NCBI RefSeq assembly: GCF_002797875.1
Contig: NZ_PGFC01000001.1
Location: 663,316-727,315, forward strand
Origin: Pseudoscardovia suis
GTDB taxonomy: Bacteria; Actinomycetota; Actinomycetes; Actinomycetales; Bifidobacteriaceae
Reading direction: 5' to 3'
Length of the DNA: 64,000 nt
Every line of letters starts with the position of its first letter. The stretch's first letter is position 1. Under the pieces are notes generated by a model. The model was not told the origin of the DNA. It saw nothing but the letters and a program-made list of their open reading frames with translations, and searched no databases. The position numbers were made by a program, and so were the translations under genes. Shown one piece after another: positions 49,301 through 58,048 of this stretch.

Positions 49301-50287
49301 ATGGCTACGCAATCCCTGCCAACGGCGCCAGTTGCAACGGCGCACGACAGCCGTCAGCACAACGCTGAAGAGGGCAAGACAAAGAAGCCCAATATCATTG
49401 ACAAACTCGCCAGGCATTTCAGCCGCTACTGGCAGCTGTGGATCCTCAGCGCACCGGCGCTCATCTTCGTGGCGGTCTTCGCCTACGTGCCGATGTGGGG
49501 CATCCAGCTCGCCTTCCGCAAGTTCGACCCGAAGAAGGGCCTGACAGGCGGCAAATGGGTGGGATTCGAATACTTCAACAAGTTCTTCCACTCCCCGCTG
49601 TTCGGCGAGATCATGACCAACACCATCCGCATCAGCCTGTGGACCCTGGTCATGGGCTTCATCTTCCCGATCATCCTCGCTCTGCTCATCAACCAGATCC
49701 ATTCGTCGAAGGTCAAGGGCTTCGTCCAGACCGTCACCTACATGCCGCACTTCATCTCCGTCGTGGTCATCGTCTCGATGCTCAACATCTTCCTGACTCC
49801 CGGCAGCGGCATCATCGGCCGCTTCCTCGGCCCCGAGAACCTGCTGGGCGACCCGAAGGCCATCACCTCGATCTACTGGATTTCCGAAGTGTGGCAGCAT
49901 TGCGGATGGAACTCCATCATCTACCTCGCGGCCCTCGCCGGCGTCGACACATCCCTGTACGAGGCCGCCAAGATCGATGGCGCCGGACGCTGGCAGCTCA
50001 TCCGCCACGTCGACATCCCGGCGATCCTGCCGACCGCGTCCATCCTGCTGATCCTGAGCATGGGCAGCGTGCTCAACGTCGGCTTCGACAAGATCTTCCT
50101 TATGCAGAACTCGCTGAACCTTCCCGCCACCGAGGTCATCTCGACCTACACATACAAGATCGGTATTCTCAACAGCCAGTTCTCGTACTCGACCGCAATC
50201 GGCCTGTTCAACACAGTCGTCAACTTCGTCTTCCTGATCACCGCCAACGCGATCTCCAAGAAGCTCTCCGACACCAGCATTTTCTAG
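49301..50287 (+). CDS. ABC sugar permease, LplB type
   Basis: 328 aa, six predicted membrane helices. EAA loop EAAKIDGAGRWQLI for contact with the ATPase. COG4209-type: APALIFVAVFAYVPMWGIQL near the start and TYTYKIGILNSQFSYSTAIG near the end. GGAG 5 bases before the ATG. Pairs with the next gene, 9 bases away. No ATPase in the cluster; a shared MsiK-like ATPase elsewhere is expected. Confidence 0.95.
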   Translation: MATQSLPTAPVATAHDSRQHNAEEGKTKKPNIIDKLARHFSRYWQLWILSAPALIFVAVFAYVPMWGIQLAFRKFDPKKGLTGGKWVGFEYFNKFFHSPLFGEIMTNTIRISLWTLVMGFIFPIILALLINQIHSSKVKGFVQTVTYMPHFISVVVIVSMLNIFLTPGSGIIGRFLGPENLLGDPKAITSIYWISEVWQHCGWNSIIYLAALAGVDTSLYEAAKIDGAGRWQLIRHVDIPAILPTASILLILSMGSVLNVGFDKIFLMQNSLNLPATEVISTYTYKIGILNSQFSYSTAIGLFNTVVNFVFLITANAISKKLSDTSIF

Positions 50288-50296
50288 GAGCCAACA

Positions 50297-51238
50297 ATGT
50301 CGACAACACCAGCAGCGCCCGCACCAAAGACGTCGGGCGACGAAATCCCATGGAACAAGCATCAGCGCCAGCACATGACAGCCGGCGACTGGGTGGCATC
50401 GATCATCATCTACGGCTTGATCGCCCTGGCAGTGATCGCGGTCATCTACCCGCTGTGGTTCGTGATCATCGCATCGTTCTCTGACCCGAACAAGGTCGCC
50501 AGCGGCCAGGTGACCATCCTGCCCAAGGGAGTCACCTTCGCCGGATACGCGAAGGTGTTCGCCAACGCCCGCATCTGGCGCGGCTACCTGAACACCATCA
50601 TCTACTCCGTGGTCGGCACGGCGGTGAACCTCGCCGTCACCATCCCCTGCGCGTTCGCACTGTCCCGCAGGGAGTTCAAGCCCCGCCGCGTGATCCTGTT
50701 CCTGTTCACCGTCACGATGTTCATCAGCGGCGGCCTGATCCCGAACTACTTGCTCTACAAGCAGCTGGGCATCCTCAACTCCATGTGGGTGTTCATCCTC
50801 CCCGGCGCTGTCAGCGTCTACAACGTGATCGTGGCGCGCTCCTTCTTCGAAAGCTCCATCCCCGAGGAACTGTTCGAGGCCGCGCAGCTCGATGGCGAAA
50901 GCTACTTCGGATACTTCTTCCGGATCGTGATCCCGCTGAGCTCCGCAATCCTCGCCGTGATCGGCCTGTATTACTTCGTGGGTCACTGGAACGACTTCAT
51001 GACAGGCTTGATCTTCATCACCGATGATTCGAAGCAGCCTTTGCAGGTCGTGCTACAACAGCTGCTGCTCGTGGCGCAAGGCACCGCGACGAACGTCGAT
51101 GCGGCGGCCCAGCAACAGGCTGCCGACCAGATCAAGTTCGGCATCATCATCGTCTCCACCCTGCCGCTCATGGTCATCTACCCGTTCTTGCAGAAGTACT
51201 TCAACAAGGGCGTCATGCTCGGAGCAGTCAAGGGCTGA
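50297..51238 (+). CDS. ABC sugar permease, LplC type
   Basis: 313 aa, six membrane helices. EAA loop FEAAQLDGESYFGYFF; C-terminal VIYPFLQKYFNKGVMLGAVK is the family ending. GGAG before the ATG. An intrinsic terminator follows, so the genes beyond may be made at a lower level. Confidence 0.95.
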   Translation: MSTTPAAPAPKTSGDEIPWNKHQRQHMTAGDWVASIIIYGLIALAVIAVIYPLWFVIIASFSDPNKVASGQVTILPKGVTFAGYAKVFANARIWRGYLNTIIYSVVGTAVNLAVTIPCAFALSRREFKPRRVILFLFTVTMFISGGLIPNYLLYKQLGILNSMWVFILPGAVSVYNVIVARSFFESSIPEELFEAAQLDGESYFGYFFRIVIPLSSAILAVIGLYYFVGHWNDFMTGLIFITDDSKQPLQVVLQQLLLVAQGTATNVDAAAQQQAADQIKFGIIIVSTLPLMVIYPFLQKYFNKGVMLGAVKG

Positions 51239-51258
51239 CCCTTCCCTCTCCGGCCCCT

Positions 51259-51296
51259 GCCGGGGTGTCGTCACCTTGCAACACCCCGGCTGTTTT
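51259..51296 (+). terminator. Terminator after the permease pair
   Basis: 10-bp stem GCCGGGGTGT / ACACCCCGGC with a 12-nt loop, then TGTTTT. Confidence 0.85.
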
Positions 51297-51391
51297 CATA
51301 TCGCTTCACGTCACGCGGGCTCTGCCCGCACCCCGCCAGGCAACACTGGACAACAGGCAACACTGGACAACAAATCGAGAAGGAGAAGATC

Positions 51392-52090
51392 ATGCTCCGT
51401 CAGTTCGCCATCGGTTACGAACACTTCTGCCGCGTCGTGCTCATGATCGCAGTCACGCATGTGGCATTCCTCGTGCACACGCTGATGGGCGTGGTCGTCG
51501 TCGGCCTGTTCCCCTCGGTTTCGGCAACCTACACGACGTACAGAACCTGGTTGCTCGACGAAGACCACAGCTGGAGCATCCGCCAGACATGGACCGTCTT
51601 CCATCGCGCATGGAAGGACGACCTCGCTGGCGCGAACCGCTTCGGATGGCCGCAGGCCGTGCTGTGGGCGCTCTTCATCTTCGACTATTGGGTGGTAAAC
51701 TTCCATGACGCTGGCAAGCTCGGCTATGCCAGCGCTGGGGTTCTGCTCCTCGGCATGGTGCTCTACGGTCTGTTCTGCAGCTTGTCGTGGGCTTTGCGAT
51801 CCAATTTCAGCGAATCCTGGCGCTGGATCGTGCGCATGACGGTGCAGATGGTCGTCGCGCGTCCGTTGTGCAGCCTGTGCCTTGCCTTCATCTTCGTGCT
51901 GACGGCATGCTCGTGGGTCACCTGGCCGGGCCTGATCCCCGCCTTCGGCATCGCGCTGCCGGTGTTCTTCGTCATGCTGGCGGTCAGCATGATCGGCAAG
52001 GTCCCCGGCATGAGCCGCGCGAAGGACGACGACACGCACGGGGCGCTGCAGCAGGCTTCCACCGCTGCAGGCATGCATCCAGAGCAATGA
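51392..52090 (+). CDS. DUF624 (YesL-like) membrane protein
   Basis: 232 aa, about five membrane helices. DUF624 proteins regularly accompany LplB/LplC-type carbohydrate transporters; function unknown. Family features: early long hydrophobic helix, LFPSVSATYTTYRTW, and FHRAWKDDLAGANRFGW. AAGGAG before the ATG. 10 bases before lacI-type gene, so co-transcribed. Confidence 0.85.
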   Translation: MLRQFAIGYEHFCRVVLMIAVTHVAFLVHTLMGVVVVGLFPSVSATYTTYRTWLLDEDHSWSIRQTWTVFHRAWKDDLAGANRFGWPQAVLWALFIFDYWVVNFHDAGKLGYASAGVLLLGMVLYGLFCSLSWALRSNFSESWRWIVRMTVQMVVARPLCSLCLAFIFVLTACSWVTWPGLIPAFGIALPVFFVMLAVSMIGKVPGMSRAKDDDTHGALQQASTAAGMHPEQ

Positions 52091-52100
52091 GGAGCGGCAT

Positions 52101-53183
52101 ATGACATCCCTCAAGGACATCGCAAAAAAGGCCGGGGTGTCCGTGTGCGCAGTCTCCCTGGTGCTCAACGGCAAAGACAAGAACCGGGTCAGCGAGGCGA
52201 CCGCCCAGCTCATCCGCGACACAGCCGCATCGCTCCATTACGAGCCGAACATGATGGCGCGCACCCTGAAGACAAACAAATCGCACACCCTGGGCTTCGT
52301 GACCGACGAAATCATCACCACGCCTAACGCAGTGCGCATCATGCTCGGGGCGCAAGAGGCCGCGCGAAAGCTCGGATACATGCTCATCACAATGAACACG
52401 AACAACGACAAGACGCTGGAACGCCAAGGCATCGCCACCCTGAAGCGATACCACGTGGACGGCTTCCTGTATGCGTTCATGTATCACCGCGTGGTCGACG
52501 TCCCCGACACGTTGCGCAAACTGCCGACGGTCGTCGTGGATGCCGAGGATGCCAAGTGCGATATCCCCTCCATCTATCCGGACGAATTCGCCATCGGCTA
52601 CGATGCCACTACCCGCCTGGTGCGCGCCGGCTGCAAGCGAATCGCCTACTTCGGTTCCGAAGCGGACATCATCGCGCAGACCAAACGCTTGGCGGGATAC
52701 CGCCAGGCGCTGCAGGACGGGGGGATGCGCGAGAATCCGGATCTGATCGTGGGGGCGACGGAATACGACAACGCTGACCAGCGCGCTCTCAAGCTGTTGA
52801 AGGAACAGCAGCCTGACGGGGTGTTCTCGTTCAATGATGTGCGCGCGGCATCGCTCTACATGGCCGCCAACCAGCTCAAGCTGGGCATTGGCACCGACAT
52901 TTCAATCGTCAGTGTCGACAACCTGCCCAACATCACCGCCGTGCTTCGGCCAGGGCTGACCACCATCGAACTGCCTCATTACGAAATGGGCTTCGAAGCG
53001 GTCCGCCAGCTGGTGGCGATCATCGAGCAACGCAACAAGCCGCAGATCGAGCCTAATCAGCCCTTTCGTTCGAGCTTCGAAACTCGGGACATACTCACCA
53101 CTGCCCATGGATCCATTATCGAACGCGATTCAGCCGTAGCGGTCTCCTCCCCCACGCCTGAAGAAGCCCTCAAGCAGGACTGA
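52101..53183 (+). CDS. LacI-family transcriptional regulator
   Basis: 360 aa. HTH LKDIAKKAGVSVCAVSLVLN at residues 4-23, hinge with MMARTLKTNKSHTLG, then the sugar-binding core. AGGAG upstream of the ATG. Inside the sugar cluster; the palindrome TTAAACGTTTAA in the first promoter is its likely operator and the inducer is probably a fructoside or its phosphate. Confidence 0.94.
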   Translation: MTSLKDIAKKAGVSVCAVSLVLNGKDKNRVSEATAQLIRDTAASLHYEPNMMARTLKTNKSHTLGFVTDEIITTPNAVRIMLGAQEAARKLGYMLITMNTNNDKTLERQGIATLKRYHVDGFLYAFMYHRVVDVPDTLRKLPTVVVDAEDAKCDIPSIYPDEFAIGYDATTRLVRAGCKRIAYFGSEADIIAQTKRLAGYRQALQDGGMRENPDLIVGATEYDNADQRALKLLKEQQPDGVFSFNDVRAASLYMAANQLKLGIGTDISIVSVDNLPNITAVLRPGLTTIELPHYEMGFEAVRQLVAIIEQRNKPQIEPNQPFRSSFETRDILTTAHGSIIERDSAVAVSSPTPEEALKQD

Positions 53184-53339
53184 AAAAGCCTCGAAGCATC
53201 AAGAAAAACCGGAAACCACCAACCGCCAATCCAGTGGCTTATGCCAGCTGGGTGTGATGAGTGCGCCTTATTTCCCAACCACCACACCACAACAACCAAT
53301 ACTTCCCAACCACCGATCAATCAGAGAAAGGAACACACC

Positions 53340-55268
53340 ATGCTCCCTGATCCCCTCACCACCAACACGCGCATCACGACCGGCGCATACACCGCGCTCG
53401 ACCTGTTCGTCGAACGCACCGGCGACGAAGCCAAGGTCACCATCACCAACGCCGCGGATGGGTCCGTTCTGGCATCGCAGCCGATGCCCGCTCTCGAGAA
53501 CCGCCACCACTACCATTTTGAAGTGCCGGTGAACGCCGAGCTCGACATTCGCATCGACCATGCCGTCAGCCGTTTCGGATACCTGTGGGAAGGCGACGAC
53601 GACCTCACCAACGGCATCCAGTACGTCAACCTCGACCCTGCGTTCGCCCAGTGGAACGCACAGCCCGGCGTCAGGGACATCCACTACCAGCCGGAACGCA
53701 CGCAGGCGCATTTCGAGCCAATCGCCCACTGGATGAACGATCCCAACGGCCTGTGCCAGTTCAAGGGCGTCTACCACTTGTTCTATCAGTTCAATCCTTA
53801 CGGCTGGGGCTGGGATTGCATGCACTGGGGCCATGCCGTCAGCCCTGACCTCGTGCACTGGACGCACCTGCCTGTCGTGCTCGAACCCCAGCCGGAATTC
53901 GCCACCGACCATACGCTGACCGGCGGCGCGTTCTCCGGCTCCGCCATCACGGTGGACGCCGACGGATACCCCTGCAAGGGCGAGGATGCGGACGCGATTC
54001 GCTTCGCGCTCACCCGCCACACCGAGACCCGCGGCGACGAACAGTCCGTCGAGGAATACCAGACCACGTGCCTGAGCCATGACGGCGTGCACTTCGAGGT
54101 GGAGACGCCGTGGATCACCCGTCCGACGCCGACGACCGGCCTGGACTTCCGCGACCCCAAGATCGAGATCAACCTGCCGCTGCACAAGACGCATGGCGAC
54201 CGCGCATGGATCGTGACCGCCACCAACCTGCCTGTCACCGAATTCGACAAGAACGCCAACGCCGGCATCTGCCATGACGAGACCGACGGATGGTTCGCCA
54301 CGTATCCGATGGGCAAGCCGGGCGAAGCCGAGCCCAATGAGAAAACCGTACCCGCAATGACGCTGTTCTCCACTGCCCTGCCGCTGCACCGCAATTCCAC
54401 GTGGCAGTATGAAGGTCCCGTGCTCGCTGACTTCGGCCACCAGATCTCACGCACCTACGAATGCCCCGACCTGTTTGAACTCGACGGACACACCGTTGCC
54501 TGCGGCGCGCTCATGCACTACCGCGACAAGCAGGGACGCTTCCAGCCAGTGCGCTGGTATGTGGGCGACATCAACGACGATGGCAAGGCACCGCGTCTGA
54601 CGGTGACACACAGCGGCTGGAATGATTTCGGCATGGGCTACTATGCGACGCAAAGCTTCCGCGACGACCAGGATCGCCGCATCGCGTTCGCCTGGATCGT
54701 GGACCACGCCGGCGTGCGACGCGAAGGCTCCTGCCGCGCCAACGGCATCATGTCGCTGCCGCGCGAGCTGCATGTCGTCAACGATCGTCTCGTGGGCAAG
54801 CCGATCAAGGAAGTGTACGACGAGCTGATCGGCGCGAACATCGACGTCGAGGCTTTCGATAACACCGCCGCGGGAGCGAAGGTGTGGTCCGCCAACTGCC
54901 CGAGCGACATGTATTATGCCGACATCCGTCTCGACGACGACGCTGACTTCACCCTCACCATCGCCGCGAACGACGACGCCGAAGGCAACATCACCGAAAG
55001 CCTGCGCCTAGTGCGCAAGGATGGCGTGACCCGCCTGGTCACCAAGGGCCAGGGCGGCTTCGACGACAACGATTATGACAGCGGCATCTCCCAGGTGCGC
55101 CGTGCTGAGGTGTTCTTCGACCATCAGGTCGCCGAAGTGTTCCTCAACGGCGGCGAAGCCGCCGCGACCATGCTGTTCCAGGCGGGTGGCCCGCAGGTGC
55201 GCATGACCCTCGAAGCGCACGGCGCCGTGAGCCAGTGCAAGGCGAACATGCTGAACCCCATCTGGTGA
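53340..55268 (+). CDS. GH32 beta-fructofuranosidase
   Basis: Splits beta-fructosides (sucrose, inulin-type oligosaccharides). 642 aa, no signal peptide, so intracellular. Catalytic set complete: nucleophile D134 in WMNDPNG (131-137), transition-state stabiliser D272 in RDP, acid/base E374 in ECPD. An N-terminal beta module (about 1-120) precedes the five-blade propeller, and a C-terminal beta-sandwich follows. ATG at 53340 with AAAGGA upstream; the frame goes back to 53241 without support. Completes the uptake cluster. Confidence 0.95.
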   Translation: MLPDPLTTNTRITTGAYTALDLFVERTGDEAKVTITNAADGSVLASQPMPALENRHHYHFEVPVNAELDIRIDHAVSRFGYLWEGDDDLTNGIQYVNLDPAFAQWNAQPGVRDIHYQPERTQAHFEPIAHWMNDPNGLCQFKGVYHLFYQFNPYGWGWDCMHWGHAVSPDLVHWTHLPVVLEPQPEFATDHTLTGGAFSGSAITVDADGYPCKGEDADAIRFALTRHTETRGDEQSVEEYQTTCLSHDGVHFEVETPWITRPTPTTGLDFRDPKIEINLPLHKTHGDRAWIVTATNLPVTEFDKNANAGICHDETDGWFATYPMGKPGEAEPNEKTVPAMTLFSTALPLHRNSTWQYEGPVLADFGHQISRTYECPDLFELDGHTVACGALMHYRDKQGRFQPVRWYVGDINDDGKAPRLTVTHSGWNDFGMGYYATQSFRDDQDRRIAFAWIVDHAGVRREGSCRANGIMSLPRELHVVNDRLVGKPIKEVYDELIGANIDVEAFDNTAAGAKVWSANCPSDMYYADIRLDDDADFTLTIAANDDAEGNITESLRLVRKDGVTRLVTKGQGGFDDNDYDSGISQVRRAEVFFDHQVAEVFLNGGEAAATMLFQAGGPQVRMTLEAHGAVSQCKANMLNPIW

Positions 55269-55299
55269 GCTGTCAGGTGAGCTGCCCGGTGAGCTGTCA
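55264..55299. repeat. 12-bp tandem repeat over the GH32 stop codon
   Basis: Three units of GGTGAGCTGTCA / GGTGAGCTGCCC at 55264, 55276 and 55288; the first contains the stop. A GGCTTGCC / GGCAAGCC hairpin (55335-55366) follows and could terminate. Confidence 0.85.
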
Positions 55300-55525
55300 G
55301 CGCAGGTCGGATTCGCCAGCGCAGGTCGCTTGTGGGCTTGCCTTGGTTAACCTGCCTTGGCAAGCCTCCATGCGGGTTGCCTTGGTGAACATGCCATGCA
55401 ACCCGCAATCCCCTATCTGAATTGAATATTGTGATGTCGATCGTCTCGAATCTTGTTCAGGGTTCGGGACGATTCCATATGCATCGCCAATCCGATACAC
55501 CAATCCAATGAGCCAACGGAGGTTC

Positions 55526-55681
55526 ATGATGACACAGTTGTTCTACACCCCCAACCTCCTAACCTCCTTCATCGGCGACAAATCAGCGGGTCGCCGAAGA
55601 CGGAGGTTACAGACCCAAAAACAACACCCCAAACCTCCATCATCGGCGAATCCCCAAACCGTCGCCGAAGACGGAAGTTAG
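55526..55681 (+). other. Start of an open frame that runs into the palindrome array
   Basis: ATGATG with GGAGGTT just before it, then MMTQLFYTPN, after which the frame enters the repeat array and stops at 55679. Either a gene cut short by arrival of the array or a chance start made from a diverged repeat arm (ACGGAGGTT is also the arm sequence). Confidence 0.35.
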
Positions 55682-56020
55682 CAGGCTAATTCAACCCCTC
55701 CTAACCTCCACCATCGGCGAACCAACCAAAGAACCGCCGATGACGGCAGTTACACGGTCCCCCCAAATCCGCCTATCCTCCGCCATCGGCGACAAATCCG
55801 TGGGTTGCCGAAAACGGAGGTTACACCGCCCCGAAACAGGCACCAAACCTCCTTCTTCGGCGAATCCCCACAACCATCGCCGAAGACGGAAGTTACAGGC
55901 CCGAAAACAGCACCCCAAACCTCCACCTTCGGCGACCTATCCCAGACTCGCCGAAGATGGAAGTTAGCAGGCTAATCCAACCCCTCCTAACCTCCATCAT
56001 CGGCGAATCCCCACCTCGTC
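55560..56020. repeat. Array 1: 6.5 copies of a ~50-bp imperfect palindrome at a 70-72 bp period
   Basis: Units begin at 55560, 55632, 55702, 55774, 55846, 55918 and 55988 (steps 72, 70, 72, 72, 72, 70). Each has a left arm AACCTCC-N5-TCGGCGA, a variable 12-13 nt loop and a right arm TCGCCGA-N5-GGAGGTTA or close variants, so each can fold into a long hairpin on either strand. The last copy has only the left arm and ends next to the DUF4256 gene. Spacers of about 22 nt are A/C-rich and similar. No coding frame runs through. Confidence 0.93.
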
Positions 56021-56029
56021 CTTTCTCGG

Positions 56030-56596
56030 TCAGGCGACACCGATGAGGACGTCCGCGTTGGAATCAGCTATGCAGGGGATCTGGAAATAACCCCTCCACC
56101 CGCGGGCAGCATAATAAGAATCAGCCCCATTATGAAAAGTGAACACAACACCGTATCGTTTTTCGCAGAAGAGGGCTCCGCCCTTTTGCCTAATCGCCTC
56201 CGGAGTGGCAATCCAGGAAGAGGTTTTCAGGTCGAATTCCCCAAGCTCTTGGAGTCTGCGGTAGAGTGCCTCCGTCATCAACTCGACTCCCATCTTGTGC
56301 GCTTGGCCAACGGCGCTTCCAGTTGGAGGATTCTTCTTTCTCTTCAGAAGCGCCGAATCGTCATAGCACAGGCTCCGGCGACCGGCAGGAGATTCTTTCG
56401 AACAGTCGCAGAAGATAAGACCTCCGGTTTTCTCATCAAAACCGATTGTGTCCGGCTCTCCGCCGCTTTCCTCCATGCGCTTGAGGATGGCAAGCGCATC
56501 GGGATTCCCATTCAGGCACATCTCGACATCCTCCCATGCTATGCCCTGGTGGCGCATGGGATTGTCAAGAAACCTGTTTTTCAACACCTCAATCAT
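56030..56596 (-). CDS. DUF4256 family protein
   Basis: 188 aa from ATG 56596 (AAGGAG about 8 bases upstream); the frame extends to a GTG at 56656 without a ribosome site. The family pattern is strong: LDNPMRHQGIAWEDVEMCL, GGEPDTIGFDEKTGGLIFCD, CSKESPAGRRSLCYD, MGVELMTEALYRRLQELGEF, DLKTSSWIATP, and the end FTFHNGADSYYAARGWRG. Function unknown. It is flanked on both sides by the palindrome arrays and lies downstream of the SirTM gene on the same strand. Confidence 0.88.
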   Translation of the reverse strand: MIEVLKNRFLDNPMRHQGIAWEDVEMCLNGNPDALAILKRMEESGGEPDTIGFDEKTGGLIFCDCSKESPAGRRSLCYDDSALLKRKKNPPTGSAVGQAHKMGVELMTEALYRRLQELGEFDLKTSSWIATPEAIRQKGGALFCEKRYGVVFTFHNGADSYYAARGWRGYFQIPCIADSNADVLIGVA

Positions 56597-56738
56597 CAGG
56601 TCGTCTCCTTCATTGGCTTGTCCGCCGTCAATACTCTTGTCAATGGTTCGCTTCACTGAATGATGTCATCAGGATAAATCGCATCGGGGATCATTCCATG
56701 CTCAACAAGTGAACCATCGGACGGTTCCCAAACACCCC

Positions 56739-57002
56739 AACTTCCGTCTTCGGCGACAAAACCATGGGGTCGCCGAAGACGGAGGATACACACACCGAAA
56801 CAGTGTTCCTAACCTCCACCATCGGCGACCGATACAGGATTCGCCGAAAACGGAAGTTACAGGACCCCAAAAGGGGTTCCAAACCTCCGTCTTCGGCGAA
56901 CCCCGAAACCGTCGCCGAAGACGGAAGTTACACACCCCGAAATAGAGTCCCTAACCTCCGTCTTCGGCGACCCACCAGTCCAATCGCCGAAAAAGGAGGA
57001 TA
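56739..57002. repeat. Array 2: four copies of the same palindrome at a 71-bp period
   Basis: Units begin at 56739, 56810, 56881 and 56952 (71 each). Same arms as array 1, e.g. TAACCTCC...TCGGCGA and TCGCCGA...GGAAGTTA. Fills most of the 450-base gap between the DUF4256 and SirTM genes; 56597-56738 shows nothing else. Confidence 0.93.
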
Positions 57003-57046
57003 CGGCCCCAAACTCTGTGTCACACTCCGGCTCCGGCACGGATGGT

Positions 57047-58048
57047 TCACAGTAATGGCACAGGCAGAGACGTAAACACATCGCCGATGTCCCCGTTAAT
57101 GCAGATGCCTCTGCGCTCAATCTCGCCTGGGCAGAACGCCTCGCCGTAATTGACGCAGGCATACACCGCTTTTTCATTCGCCAAGGTCATCTGCCAAAAC
57201 GGATACTTCACAATGACCGGAGTGTTCGCCCCCACACCCAGCTCCAGATACAGCACATAGTGGCCCTCGCAGCGGTGCAGAAAGTCAGCATATGCCGCCG
57301 ACGCCCTGTGCCAGCCCGCATCCTCGACAAAGGATCCATCCACACGAAGATTCATGGTCACATCGGATCCATCATCGGGGCATTTTGGAATGAGAGCCGC
57401 GGGAATCCTCATTTTCAGTTCGCCGCTTTCGGGAACCTCAAACGCTCCATTCCCATCCCGCACGAACCCCTGCGCCTCCATCGCCTTCATCACCCATTCT
57501 TCGTTATCGTAGGTCTTCTGCGTGGATGGATTGACGCTCTGGAAAAGTCCGAAGTCCCCCTGGGTGTAGAACAGGCGATCTTTATCAAAGCCCGCCCTTT
57601 GGAACTGGTGATCCACGTTCGTGGTGATGACAAAGTAATCCTTGTCTTGCACAAGCGAGAGCAGCTGCCGATAGACGGGCCTCGGCGCATCCATGTATCG
57701 GTTGAAATAGATGTTCCTGGCCCACCACGCCCAGCTGGTCTCCGCATCGGGGAAGGGATAGAAACCGCCGGAATACATATCCTGAATGCCATACTTGCGT
57801 GCGAAATCAAAGAAATATCGGTTGAACCGCTCCCCGCTGTAGGTCATCCCGGCGGAGGTGGAAAGTCCGGCACCCGCTCCGATCACGATGGCATCTGCCG
57901 TTTCGATCTCATTCTTTAGCCGGGAGATTCGCTCCTCTTTCGAGCCCGTTCCGAATGACGTATTCCCACTGAAATACTGCACCGCGGCAAGTCCCTTCTG
58001 AATGCTCTCCTGATAGCCGTTCGGCATTGCGTCATACAAGTTCTTCAT
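57047..58048 (-). CDS. Class M sirtuin (SirTM-type protein ADP-ribosyltransferase)
   Basis: 333 aa. Sirtuin NAD fold: GAGAGLSTSAG (57-67), TTNVDHQFQ (142-150, N144 and D146). Where ordinary sirtuins have the catalytic His-Gly, this protein has Q163-G164 (YTQGD), a hallmark of the SirTM class, whose members mono-ADP-ribosylate lipoylated GcvH-like proteins instead of deacetylating. It lacks the four-Cys zinc module pattern. Start 58048 lies 17 bases inside the end of the macrodomain gene with GAGGA upstream, so the pair is coupled. Canonical partners (GcvH-L, lipoate ligase) are not in view. Confidence 0.85.
   Translation of the reverse strand: MKNLYDAMPNGYQESIQKGLAAVQYFSGNTSFGTGSKEERISRLKNEIETADAIVIGAGAGLSTSAGMTYSGERFNRYFFDFARKYGIQDMYSGGFYPFPDAETSWAWWARNIYFNRYMDAPRPVYRQLLSLVQDKDYFVITTNVDHQFQRAGFDKDRLFYTQGDFGLFQSVNPSTQKTYDNEEWVMKAMEAQGFVRDGNGAFEVPESGELKMRIPAALIPKCPDDGSDVTMNLRVDGSFVEDAGWHRASAAYADFLHRCEGHYVLYLELGVGANTPVIVKYPFWQMTLANEKAVYACVNYGEAFCPGEIERRGICINGDIGDVFTSLPVPLL

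Noticed and set aside
55560..57002. CRISPR array
   Set aside because: The regular period is CRISPR-like, but the repeated element is a 50-bp palindrome with variable centre, the inter-unit segments are similar to each other, and no cas gene is in the window.
55453..57075. Small open frames through the palindrome arrays
   Set aside because: They merely read the repeats, differ in frame between units and have no ribosome sites apart from the one noted at 55526.
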